Part shown: positions 32,966 through 43,451 of the stretch, one piece after another
Position numbering within the stretch: the first letter of the stretch is position 1
How the letters are laid out: each line of letters starts with the position of its first letter
From: Streptomyces zaomyceticus
GTDB lineage: Bacteria > Actinomycetota > Actinomycetes > Streptomycetales > Streptomycetaceae
NCBI RefSeq assembly: GCF_014656215.1
Contig: NZ_BNBZ01000017.1
Location: 62,001-126,000 of the forward strand
DNA length: 64,000 nucleotides
Reading direction: 5' to 3'
Notes under the pieces: generated by a model
Told to the model about the DNA's origin: nothing
The model's input: the letters and a program-made list of their open reading frames with translations, nothing else
Databases searched by the model: none
Program-made: the position numbers and the translations under genes

Positions 32966-35746
32966 TCAGGGACGGGCCGGGAGAGACGGCGCGGGCACCG
33001 GGAGGACCGGGAGGCTCACCGCCGGGTCGTCGAGGCAGACGCCGGTCCGCAGGTCGAACTCCTGCTTGTGCAGGGGGGACGCCACCACCGGCACCCCGTC
33101 CCTGCTGCCCATGATCCCGTTCGCGATGACGTCGGCGCCCGAGAACGGGTCCCGGTTGCCCACCGCGTACACCTCGCCGTCGCCGTCCCGGAAGAGTGCC
33201 GCCTCGGTGCCGTCCGCGAGGACCGCGGCCCGCCCCCGGCCCGGCTCGAGGAACTCCACCCCGGTCACGTGCGGCTCGAAGCGGGCCAGGGCCGCCGGGT
33301 CGTCGAGGACGGCCCGCCACTCGTCGCGGTAGGCGGCGACATGCCGGTCCATCTGCGCTTCGAGTTCCGCGCAGATCCCGAGCGAGTCCTCGATCAGGAC
33401 CTCCCGGAGGTGCCCGGTCCCGCCGCCGATCCGCTCCAGCCACGCCGAGGTGCGCTCCAGTCGCTCCCCGGTCCGTACGTAGTACATGAGGAAGCGGTCG
33501 ATCAGCGCGAACAGTTCGGCCGCCGACAGGTCGGAGGCGAGGAGATCGGCGTGCCGGGGGTCGGTGCCGCCGTTGCCGCAGACGTACAGGTTCCAGCCGC
33601 CGGCGGTGGCGATGACGCCGATGTCCTTGCCGCGGGCCTCCGCGCACTCGCGCAGACAGCCCGAGACCCCGCCCTTGATCTTGTGCGGGGCGCGCAGGCC
33701 CCGGTAGCGGAGCTCCAGGTCGATCGCGAGCTGCACCGAGTCGCCCTGCCCGAAGCGGCAGAAGCGGGACCCCACACAGGACTTGATTGTGCGCAGCGAC
33801 TTCCCGTACGCCTGCCCCGACTCGAAGCCGGCCGCGACCAGTCTCCGCCAGACGGCGGGCAGCTCCTCCTTCCTCGCTCCGAAGAGGTCGATCCGCTGAC
33901 CGCCGGTGATCTTGCTGTAGAGGCCGTGGTCGCGGGCGACCTCGCCGAGGGCGATGAGCTGCTCGGCGGTGATCTCACCGCCGGGGACGCGCGGCACCAC
34001 CGAGTAGGTGCCGTCCTTCTGGAGGTTGGCGAGGAAGAGGTCGTTGGAGTCCTGGAGGGCGGCCTGCTCGCCGTCCAGGACGTGCCCGAGGCCGAGTTCG
34101 GGGGCGAGGGTGCCGAGGACGTTGGCGACGACGGGCTTGCAGACGGTGCAGCCCGCGCCGCCGGAGCCGTACCGCTCGGCCAGCTCGGTGTACGAGCGGA
34201 TGTGCTCGGTGCGGACCAGCTCGTACAGCTCGGGGCGCGAGAGTTCGGGGAAGTGCTCGCACAGCCCCTTCCGCCGCCGCACCCCGGCGGCGTCGAGGAC
34301 GGCCTGGAGGGTGTTCACACAGCCGCCGCAGCCCGTACCGGCCTTGGTGCAGCGCTTGACGCCGCCGATGTCGGTCAGACCGTGCTCGGCGATCGCCCCG
34401 GCGACCGCGCCCTTGGTCACGTTGTGGCAGGAGCAGACGACCGCGTCGTCCGGGAGGGCGCCCGCGCCGGGAGGCTCCGCCCCGGCCGCGCCGGCCGGGA
34501 GGAGGAACGCCTCGGGCGGGCCGGGAAGCCGGCGGCCCGCGTGCGGCAGGAGGGAGCCGTACGCCGCGGCGTCGCCGACCAGGATGCCGCCGAGGAGCTG
34601 CCCCTCGGGGCCGAGCAGCAGCTTCTTGTAGACGCCCTCCCGCCCGTCCGAGAACACGATCTCGGTCGTTCGCGGCCCTCCGTCCCGCCCGTCCGCGAAC
34701 GGGTCGCCGAAGGAGGCCACGTCCGCGCCGAGCAGCTTCAGCCTGGTGGACGTGTCGGCGCCGGTGAACACGGTCGCACCGGAGCCCGCGAGCTGGTCGG
34801 CGACCGCCTCCGCCATCCGGTAGCCGGGCGCGACCAGGCCGTACACCCGCCCGTCGGAGGTCTGCGCGCACTCCCCGATCGCGTAGACGTACGGGTCCGT
34901 CGTCCGGCAGCGTTCGTCCACGGCCACTCCCCCGCGGTCCCCGACCGCGAGCCCCGCCTCCCGGGCGAGCCGGTCACGCGGCCGCACCCCGGCGGAGAAG
35001 ACCACCACGTCGGCGGGGAGCCGCCGGCCGTCGGACAGCCTCAGCAGGCACGCCCTTCCCTCGGCATCCGTCTCGACCTCGGCGGCGCCGACCCCGGTGT
35101 GCACGGCCACCCCCATCGACTCGATGGTGGCGCGCAGGGCCGCCGCGCCGCCGTCGTCGACCTGGAGCGGCATCAGCCGGGGCGCGAACTCCACGACGTG
35201 CGTGGTGAGTCCGAGGGTGCGGAGCGCCCCGGCCGCTTCGAGGCCGAGGAGGCCGCCGCCGACGACGACACCGGTACGGGCCCGCTCGGCGTACGAGGTG
35301 AGGGCGTCGACGTCGTACAGCGTGCGGTACGTGAAGCAGCCGGTCGCGTCGGCGCCGGGGATCGGCGGCACGAAGGGGTACGAGCCGGTCGCCAGGACCA
35401 GCGCGTCGTAGGGGACGACCGCGCCGGAGGTGGTGGTGACCGTGCGGGCGGCCGTGTCGAGGTGCTCGGCGGGATCCCCGAGACGCAGGTCGATGCCGTG
35501 TCCGGCGAGGAACTCCGGCGTGGAGAGACCCAGTTGGTCGGGCGCGGTGCCGGTGAAGACGGACGAGAGATGCACCCGGTCGTAGGCGGGCACGTCCTCC
35601 TCGGCGAGCACGGTGACCCGCCAGCCGGGGCCGTCGGGGGCCTCGGGGTCGACGAGCGCGCCGCGCTCGGCCAGCGCCTCCAGGAGCCGGTGGCCGACCA
35701 TGCCGTGGCCGATGAGCACGAGGGTCTGTGTCCGCTGGGCGGCCAT
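32966..35746 (-). CDS. nirBD: NADH-type assimilatory/ammonifying nitrite reductase, NirB-NirD fusion
   Basis: 926 residues in one frame. Order: FAD/NADH reductase (GHGMVGHRLLEAL, VVGGGLLGLEAAGAL), a BFD-like [2Fe-2S] domain (CSCHNVTKG, GTGCGGC), a second Cys pair (GAGCTVCKP), then the siroheme/[4Fe-4S] site (SCVGSRFCRF, GCLRECAEARGKD). NirB normally ends near HVAAYRDEWRAVLDDP; here about 99 more residues form a NirD domain (RDPFSGADVIANGIMG, SPLHKQEFDLRTG), a Rieske fold without cluster ligands. The usual two subunits are thus fused. It reduces nitrite to ammonium. The siroheme is supplied by the divergent cbiX. Confidence 0.93.
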   Translation of the reverse strand: MAAQRTQTLVLIGHGMVGHRLLEALAERGALVDPEAPDGPGWRVTVLAEEDVPAYDRVHLSSVFTGTAPDQLGLSTPEFLAGHGIDLRLGDPAEHLDTAARTVTTTSGAVVPYDALVLATGSYPFVPPIPGADATGCFTYRTLYDVDALTSYAERARTGVVVGGGLLGLEAAGALRTLGLTTHVVEFAPRLMPLQVDDGGAAALRATIESMGVAVHTGVGAAEVETDAEGRACLLRLSDGRRLPADVVVFSAGVRPRDRLAREAGLAVGDRGGVAVDERCRTTDPYVYAIGECAQTSDGRVYGLVAPGYRMAEAVADQLAGSGATVFTGADTSTRLKLLGADVASFGDPFADGRDGGPRTTEIVFSDGREGVYKKLLLGPEGQLLGGILVGDAAAYGSLLPHAGRRLPGPPEAFLLPAGAAGAEPPGAGALPDDAVVCSCHNVTKGAVAGAIAEHGLTDIGGVKRCTKAGTGCGGCVNTLQAVLDAAGVRRRKGLCEHFPELSRPELYELVRTEHIRSYTELAERYGSGGAGCTVCKPVVANVLGTLAPELGLGHVLDGEQAALQDSNDLFLANLQKDGTYSVVPRVPGGEITAEQLIALGEVARDHGLYSKITGGQRIDLFGARKEELPAVWRRLVAAGFESGQAYGKSLRTIKSCVGSRFCRFGQGDSVQLAIDLELRYRGLRAPHKIKGGVSGCLRECAEARGKDIGVIATAGGWNLYVCGNGGTDPRHADLLASDLSAAELFALIDRFLMYYVRTGERLERTSAWLERIGGGTGHLREVLIEDSLGICAELEAQMDRHVAAYRDEWRAVLDDPAALARFEPHVTGVEFLEPGRGRAAVLADGTEAALFRDGDGEVYAVGNRDPFSGADVIANGIMGSRDGVPVVASPLHKQEFDLRTGVCLDDPAVSLPVLPVPAPSLPARP

Positions 35747-36011
35747 GGCGGTCTCCGTGGGTCGCGTACGAGTTCCGGGGCCTCCCGGACTTCCCTTCCG
35801 ACCGTAGGGCGGTGGGGTGGGCGTGTCGGGGCCGTGAAGGGCCCGAGGATCCGGGACTTGCGACCCTGCCGGCGGGGCCGAACGGCGCGGCCGCGGGGCG
35901 GCGGCGCGGGCTTAGCGTGAACGGGCGGGGCCGCGCCGGCGAACGACACCGTCGCGCGGCCCCCGTGATCGCCGATTCGGACGACCGGGGGCGGCTGGAG
36001 GCACGGAGCGC

Positions 36012-36899
36012 ATGAACGGCGGGAACCACAAGAACGGCGGGAACGGCGGGAACAGCAGGAACGGCAGGGACTTCACGGACCACACAGACCGTGCAGACCG
36101 TGCAGGCCGCACAGGCCGCACGGATTTCACAGACCGCACAGATCCCCTGCATCCCGCCGGGCGCAAGAACCCCACGGTCACGCGTCCCGTGGCGCGGGTG
36201 CGGAGCCTGGTTCTCGCCGCGCACGGGAGTGTCGTGCCCGAGGCCGCCGCGACGGTCGCTCGGCTCGCGGACACGGTCCGCCGGCTGACGGGCGCGCCGG
36301 TCGCCGTCGGCCACCTCGACCATCGGGCGCCCTCGCTGCCGTCCGTCCTCGCGGACCGGCCCGGCGCGGTCGTCGTCCCGCTGCTCCTGGGCGACGGCTA
36401 CCACCGCACGGTCGACGTCCCCGCCGTCGCCCGCCGCTTCGACTGCGCGGTCACGCGCGGGCTGAGCGGCGAGCACGCGGTGTCCCTCGCGCTGTACGAC
36501 CGTCTGCGCGCCGCCGAACGGGCGGCGGGCGGCCCGGCCGACGCGGTCGTCGTCGCGGGGGCGGGCTCCTCCCGGCCCGGAGGCAACGACGGCACCCTGA
36601 CCGCGGTCCGGCAGCTGGGCCTGCTCCTGCCGGTGCCGGTGAGCGCCGCTTACTGCTCGTCGAGCACCCCGACCCCGGCGGAGGCGGTCGCGCGGCTGCA
36701 CGCCCGCGGCTTCCGCCGGGTGGCCGTCGCCACCCATCTCCTCGCCCCGGGCCGCTTCACGCGCGCGCTGGCGGCGCTCCCGGACACCTGGGCGGTCGCG
36801 GAACCGATCGCCGACCACGCGCGCGTGGCACGGCTCGTGGCGGCGCGGTACGCGGGGGCGGGCGTGCGGGGTTCCGCGGGCCTGTGGGCGGCCGCCTGA
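36012..36899 (+). CDS. Sirohydrochlorin chelatase of the CbiX family
   Basis: 295 residues. The core begins RSLVLAAHGSVVPEAAATVA (active-site His in AHGS) and repeats the fold with RVAVATHLLAPGRFTRAL; PLLLGDGYHRTVDVPA is also typical. It inserts iron into sirohydrochlorin, giving the siroheme needed by the divergent NirBD. The first 55 residues are low-complexity (NGG repeats, then RTGRTDFTDRTD-type repeats) encoded by short DNA repeats at about 36010-36150. A later start such as the GTG before TRPVARVRSLVL would remove them. The 265-bp gap to nirBD is GC-rich with no operator I recognise. Confidence 0.88.
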   Translation: MNGGNHKNGGNGGNSRNGRDFTDHTDRADRAGRTGRTDFTDRTDPLHPAGRKNPTVTRPVARVRSLVLAAHGSVVPEAAATVARLADTVRRLTGAPVAVGHLDHRAPSLPSVLADRPGAVVVPLLLGDGYHRTVDVPAVARRFDCAVTRGLSGEHAVSLALYDRLRAAERAAGGPADAVVVAGAGSSRPGGNDGTLTAVRQLGLLLPVPVSAAYCSSSTPTPAEAVARLHARGFRRVAVATHLLAPGRFTRALAALPDTWAVAEPIADHARVARLVAARYAGAGVRGSAGLWAAA

Positions 36900-37012
36900 G
36901 GCCCCGTAGGCTCCCCGCCCAGGCCCTGAGCAGGGCTCTCTCCGGCCCCCGGCCCGTCCCGATGCGCGTGGCATGTCGGCGGGAGGGCCTCCCGCTCTGA
37001 TGTGCTGGGGGC

Positions 37013-38218
37013 ATGACACAACCGTTCCTCCCCCTCACCGCACGCTCCCGCGAGGAGTCGCACCGGGCCGCGACGCCCCTGGAGTTGTTCTTCGATCTGT
37101 GTTTCGTCGTCGCCGTCGCGCAGGCGGGCGCGGAGCTCGTGCACGCGGTCGCCGAGGGCCACGCGGGCGAGGGGATCATCAACTACGCGATGATCTTCTT
37201 CGCCATCTGGTGGGCGTGGATGAACTTCACGTGGTTCGCCTCGGCCTACGACAACGACGACGTGCCCTACCGCGTCGTCACCCTCGTCCAGATCGCCGGC
37301 GTCCTCATCCTCGCGGCCGGGGTCACCCGGGCCTTCGCGGAGCACGACTTCCTCGTGGTCTACATCGGCTACGTCGTCATGCGGCTCGCGCTCGCCTCGC
37401 AGTGGCTGCGGGCCGCGCACCACGCCACCGATCCCGCCGAGCGGACGATGTGCCGGCGGTACGCGGGCGGGGTCGTCGCCGTGCAGATCGGCTGGATCGC
37501 CCTCCTCCTCGTGCCGGAGCCGGCCCGCCCGTGGGTCTTCCTCGTGATGGCGCTGGCCGAGATGGCCGTACCCCTGTTCGCGGAGCGGGACGCGCCCAGC
37601 ACCTGGCATCCGCACCACATCGCCGAGCGGTACGGCCTGTTCACCATCATCGTGCTCGGCGAGACGGTCGCCGCGGCGACCGTGGCCGTGAAGACCGGCA
37701 TCGCCGAGAACGACGCCCTCGGCGAGGTGCTGCCGATCGCCGTCGGCGGGCTGCTGCTCGTCTTCGCCGCCTGGTGGATCTACTTCGTCGTCCCCGCCCA
37801 CGACCGGCTGACCTCCAGCCGCGAGGCGTTCCGTTGGGGGTACGGCCACTACGTGATCTTCGCGGCCGCGGCGGCCGTCGGCGCGGGCCTGGAGATCGCC
37901 GTGGAGCAGGCCGTGGGCAAGGCCCACATCTCCACCCTCGCCGCCTCGTCCGCGGTGACGATCCCCTCCGCCGTGTTCCTGCTGTCCGTGTGGCTCCTCC
38001 ACGCGCGCTACTTCAAGGTCGGCATCGCCCAGCAGCTCGTCCTGCCCGTCTCGGCGCTCGCGATCCTGATGTGCTCGTTCGCGGGCCGCTGGGCGGTCCT
38101 GGCCGCGGGAGTCGTGGCGGCGCTGACGGTCGCGGTCGGGGTGACCCTGACGGCGAGGAACCCGGCGACCCGGGTGGGTGCCGGCCCGGGAGCGGGAACG
38201 GGTGGCACGGCCGGCTGA
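37013..38218 (+). CDS. Low-temperature-requirement A (LtrA) family membrane protein
   Basis: A 401-residue protein with about 11 hydrophobic helices. Family signatures: ATPLELFFDLCFVVAVAQ at the start and HHIAERYGLFTIIVLGETV in the middle. The biochemical role of LtrA proteins is not established. Ends with a Gly/Ala-rich tail. It is followed after 26 bp by a P1 peptidase in the same orientation, so the two may be co-transcribed. Confidence 0.9.
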   Translation: MTQPFLPLTARSREESHRAATPLELFFDLCFVVAVAQAGAELVHAVAEGHAGEGIINYAMIFFAIWWAWMNFTWFASAYDNDDVPYRVVTLVQIAGVLILAAGVTRAFAEHDFLVVYIGYVVMRLALASQWLRAAHHATDPAERTMCRRYAGGVVAVQIGWIALLLVPEPARPWVFLVMALAEMAVPLFAERDAPSTWHPHHIAERYGLFTIIVLGETVAAATVAVKTGIAENDALGEVLPIAVGGLLLVFAAWWIYFVVPAHDRLTSSREAFRWGYGHYVIFAAAAAVGAGLEIAVEQAVGKAHISTLAASSAVTIPSAVFLLSVWLLHARYFKVGIAQQLVLPVSALAILMCSFAGRWAVLAAGVVAALTVAVGVTLTARNPATRVGAGPGAGTGGTAG

Positions 38219-38244
38219 ACCGGTCCACGTGGTAGGCAGGGGAC

Positions 38245-39321
38245 ATGACACAGCCCGAACAGCACGGGACGACGGACTCGATCACCGATGTACGCGGTCT
38301 GCGCGTGGGGCACGCGCGCGTGGCGGGCGACAAAGCGCTGAGCGGTACGACCGTGGTGCTCGCCCCGGTCGGCGGGGTCGTGGCCGCCGTGGACGTCCGG
38401 GGCGGCGGTCCGGGTACGCGGGAGACCGACGCGCTCGACCCGAGGAACGTCGTCCGGCGGATCGACGCGGTCGTCCTGACCGGCGGCAGCGCGTACGGGC
38501 TGGATTCCGCCGCCGGGGTGATGGCCTGGCTGGAGGAGCGGCACCGGGGCGTGCGGGTGGGTCCCGACCCGTCCCATGTGGTGCCGGTGGTGCCCGCCGC
38601 CTGTGTCTTCGACCTGGGCAGGGGTGGCGACTTCACGGCCCGGCCGGACGCGTCGACGGGGCGGGCGGCGGTGGAGGCCGCCGACGCGAGCGGTGACCAC
38701 GCGCGCGTGGAGACGGGCGCGGTCGGCGCGGGCACGGGCGCCGTGGTCGGCGGCCTCCGCGGCGGGGTGGGCACGGCGAGCACGGTCCTGGAGTCGGGGA
38801 TCACGGTCGGCGCGCTGGTGGTGGTGAACGCGGTGGGCTCGGCCGTCGACCCGGCGACGGGCGCGCTGTACGGGAGTTACTACGACGGGGGCCGGCCCTC
38901 CTTCCCCGGGGCTGCGGTGCACGAGGCGGCGGTGCGGCGCCTCGCCGCGGCACGGGAGGCGGCCGCCCCTCCCCCGCTGAACACCACGCTCGCCGTCGTC
39001 GCCACGGACGCGGCGCTGACCCGCGCACAGGCGCAGAAGGTCGCCGGCACGGCGCACGACGGCATCGCGCGCGCCCTGCGTCCGGTGCACCTGATGAACG
39101 ACGGGGACACCGTCTTCGCGCTCGCCACCGGGGCGCGGGAACTGCCCGAGGGACCCGGCCCGCTCGCCCTGAACGAGGTCCTGGCCGCCGGCGCCGACCT
39201 GGTGACCCGGGCGATCGTCCGCGCGGTGCTCGCCGCCCCCGGCGGCCGGCGCGGACCGGGCGGCGACTTCCCCTCGTACAGTGAGCTCTACGGAACGCGG
39301 TCGGAGACGTACTCCCGGTAA
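38245..39321 (+). CDS. P1-family (S58) peptidase, DmpA-like
   Basis: 358 residues. Signatures: SITDVRGLRVGHARV, VVLTGGSAYGLDSAAGVMAW, and the autoprocessing site NTTLAVVATDAALT, in which a Thr becomes the new N-terminal nucleophile, as in DmpA and BapA aminopeptidases. The enzyme would self-cleave into two chains. Substrates may be D- or beta-amino peptides. No signal peptide. Sits 26 bp downstream of ltrA. Confidence 0.9.
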   Translation: MTQPEQHGTTDSITDVRGLRVGHARVAGDKALSGTTVVLAPVGGVVAAVDVRGGGPGTRETDALDPRNVVRRIDAVVLTGGSAYGLDSAAGVMAWLEERHRGVRVGPDPSHVVPVVPAACVFDLGRGGDFTARPDASTGRAAVEAADASGDHARVETGAVGAGTGAVVGGLRGGVGTASTVLESGITVGALVVVNAVGSAVDPATGALYGSYYDGGRPSFPGAAVHEAAVRRLAAAREAAAPPPLNTTLAVVATDAALTRAQAQKVAGTAHDGIARALRPVHLMNDGDTVFALATGARELPEGPGPLALNEVLAAGADLVTRAIVRAVLAAPGGRRGPGGDFPSYSELYGTRSETYSR

Positions 39322-39404
39322 GCTCAAGGGAGTTGGGTGAAATCGCCCGGGACGGGGCGGGAACTTCCCGTACACGCCCTTCGTTTTCCGGAACCCCGGA
39401 CACG

Positions 39405-40247
39405 ATGTCAGACCCAGGGACTACGTTAAGCAAGCACCAAGTGACATGCGGCGACGGCCTGGAGACCCTCTTGAACGATCCGCAGGATCCTCACGATCCC
39501 CACGAGACGACCGAGGCGCACCTCGCGCGACTTCTCGGCCGGGCGCTCAACTCCTTCGACCTGCCCGACTCGACCGTCGAGCGCCTCGGTACGGCGCTCG
39601 CACACTCCAGCGCGCTGCACTCCTCGCACCACAGCGCGTCACTGCACCGCGCCACCTACCGCCACACGTATCTGCTGAGCGACGGCTCGGCCCTCAGTCT
39701 CTGGGAGCTCACGCACAACGCCGGCCGGGACGGTGCCGAGCAGTTCGAGCTGTACGCCGAGGAGTCGGAGGCCCGGCTCGCCGCCTCCCGTCTGCCGACC
39801 GGACCGCTGCCGGGCTGGAGCGCGGAGCACTCCGACGGTCGCGTCCTCGACGAGGACGACGACCTGGAGCTGCTGAGCGCCCTGCTCGCCCGCCCCATAC
39901 CCGCCCAGCCCCGGATGTACGTGCCGGACAAGTCCGCCGACCACGCGCGCCGCGTCCTGCGGCGCGCGGAGAACGCGGACCGGCCGGGCGAGCGGACGGC
40001 CCGCCGGCTCCGGCTGGCCTTCGCGCACCACATCACCCAGGCCTTCGGGCGCCACTGCCCGGCGGAGGGCGGCCGGGGCGCCGGCTTCACCCTCTACGAG
40101 CACCAGTTCCTGCTGCTCGACGGCAGCGAGGTCAGCCTCTGGGAGGTCGAGCACACCGCGACACCGGACGGCCGCCACATGTGCGAGGTGTACGAGGACG
40201 AGTGCGCGGCCCGCGGGGCGATGGAGTCCCGCTCCCGGGTCCGCTGA
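39405..40247 (+). CDS. DUF6227-like protein
   Basis: A 280-residue soluble protein that contains two related halves: HTYLLSDGSALSLWELTH and HQFLLLDGSEVSLWEVEHT, each followed by an acidic YxEE/YEDE stretch, indicating an internal duplication. It resembles Streptomyces DUF6227 proteins; no function is known. Start at ATG 39405; a TTG at 39333 is in frame without support. Confidence 0.78.
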   Translation: MSDPGTTLSKHQVTCGDGLETLLNDPQDPHDPHETTEAHLARLLGRALNSFDLPDSTVERLGTALAHSSALHSSHHSASLHRATYRHTYLLSDGSALSLWELTHNAGRDGAEQFELYAEESEARLAASRLPTGPLPGWSAEHSDGRVLDEDDDLELLSALLARPIPAQPRMYVPDKSADHARRVLRRAENADRPGERTARRLRLAFAHHITQAFGRHCPAEGGRGAGFTLYEHQFLLLDGSEVSLWEVEHTATPDGRHMCEVYEDECAARGAMESRSRVR

Positions 40248-40378
40248 CACCCGTGGTGCCCGGGCCCGCCCCGGGCACCACGCCGCCCCCGCTGTGATAC
40301 GTCCGGCTTCCGTACGTCCCCGCTCCCGCACGCCCGGCCCCGGCAGGTCCCGGCTCCTGCCCGTCCCGGGTGCTCAGG

Positions 40379-41470
40379 TCAGGTCAGCGCCGGGGCGGCG
40401 GCCTCGACCAGCCGGCGAATGGCGAACTCACGGTTGGCCCGGGTCTGTTCGCGGTACGCCTCCGGCAGGTCCGGCATCGCGAGAAGCCGTTCGCAGGTGG
40501 CCAGCGAAGCGGCGTGGTCGCCCACCCAGTACGCGGTGACCGAGTACTCGAAGAGCAGCCCCCAGCGGTAGACCCACGGCTGGAGGAACAGCAGATCCGC
40601 CTCCGGCCGCTTCCGGTCCAGGACCGAGGAGACCACGGCGTGAGCGGTCCGGTAGCGGCCCAGCTTCCGCAGCCGGCCCGACATCTCGTAACAGGCCTCG
40701 AGCCGTTCCGGCCGTGACTCCCAGGCCCGCGACAGCGCGTCCATCCCGGCCGGCCAGTCGCCGGAGTCGGCGCGCAGGACACCCGACTGGAGCAGGGAGT
40801 AGTAGACCTCCTCGCCCCAGCCGCCCATGGCCGCGCGCCGCTCGTAGAGCGTGACGGCCTCCTCGGTGCGGCCGAGGTCCCGCATCGTCTGCGCCAGATA
40901 GAAGACGGTGCGCGGATTCGACGGGTCGCGCTCCAGCTCGGCGCCCAGGAGCCGGGCGTCGCGCTCGAACTTGTCGTGGCGGGAGCCGCCGTCGGCGTAG
41001 TCCTCGATGACGAGGGCGTCGAAGTTCTCCTGGACGTGGTCCCGGTCGGCCGTCAGGTACTCATGGGTGACCCCCTCGTACCGCCACGGCAGACCGCCCT
41101 TGACCAGGCGTTTGATGCGGTACTCCAGAGCACCCTCGTGCTTGATCATGTACGCGTCGGCGGTGAGCTCGGGCAGCGGCCCCTCCTGCCGGAGGACATG
41201 GTCGGCGTCGAGGAGCAGAAGGTAGTCGGCCCGGCCCCGGGCGAGCCCGATGTTCAGGCTGCGGTTGTGACCGAAGTTCACCCAGGGCTCCTCACGGAGC
41301 TCACCGGGGATGCCGTCGAGGGCCTTCCGGATCAGCTCCTGGGTCCCGTCGGTGGACCCGGTGTCGGAGATGACCCAGGTGTCCACGAGACCGCGGACGG
41401 AGGCGAGGCAGCGCTCGATGACGGCGGCCTCGTTCTTGACGATCATGCACAGGCAGATGGACGGCTTCAC
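40379..41470 (-). CDS. Family 2 glycosyltransferase with C-terminal helical (TPR-like) repeats
   Basis: 363 residues. The GT-A domain is evident: ICLCMIVKNEAAVIERCLAS, SDTGSTDGTQELI, and the DXD-type LLLLDADHVL. From about residue 190 the chain becomes helical with TPR-like repeats (NPRTVFYLAQTMRDLGRTEE, RLEACYEMSGRLRKLGRYRT). The same layout is found in SunS-like and related protein glycosyltransferases. GTG 41470 has GGAAG upstream. It is divergent from, and the nearest neighbour of, a collagen-like protein full of threonine, so glycosylating that protein is a fair hypothesis. Confidence 0.88.
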   Translation of the reverse strand: MKPSICLCMIVKNEAAVIERCLASVRGLVDTWVISDTGSTDGTQELIRKALDGIPGELREEPWVNFGHNRSLNIGLARGRADYLLLLDADHVLRQEGPLPELTADAYMIKHEGALEYRIKRLVKGGLPWRYEGVTHEYLTADRDHVQENFDALVIEDYADGGSRHDKFERDARLLGAELERDPSNPRTVFYLAQTMRDLGRTEEAVTLYERRAAMGGWGEEVYYSLLQSGVLRADSGDWPAGMDALSRAWESRPERLEACYEMSGRLRKLGRYRTAHAVVSSVLDRKRPEADLLFLQPWVYRWGLLFEYSVTAYWVGDHAASLATCERLLAMPDLPEAYREQTRANREFAIRRLVEAAAPALT

Positions 41471-41747
41471 GGCAACACCACTTCCGGTGGGGGCGGGAGG
41501 AGCTGGCGGGTGGGCGACCCTACGGACGCCGGGCAGGAACACGGCGCCGACGCGCCGATGGGCGGTCCGGAGTTCGCTGTCGTGTACGCACCCAATCGGC
41601 TACGGGCGATACGCCATGGCGTTATCCGTGCCACCGAGCCGTCAAGCCGCCACGCCCGCGATCCGATGATCCGACAAAGGGGGCACGCAGGTGCTTCCCC
41701 GGACATCACTCGCACCGGCCGTCGAGCCGGTGGAGGAAGGAGCATGC

Positions 41748-43325
<1,578 letters not shown>

Positions 43326-43340
43326 CGGAACGGTGATAAC

Positions 43341-43374
43341 ACGAGGGGCGGTGCGAACCCGCACCGCCCCTCGT
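43341..43374. terminator. Hairpin terminator after the collagen-like gene
   Basis: A perfect 14-bp stem, ACGAGGGGCGGTGC / GCACCGCCCCTCGT, with a 6-base loop, 15 bp past the stop codon. Confidence 0.88.
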
Positions 43375-43451
43375 TCCCCCATCGCCCTGCCGCAGCCACG
43401 GCCACGGCCAGAGCCACGCTCAGTACATGAGCGAATCAGCGCACCAGCGCA

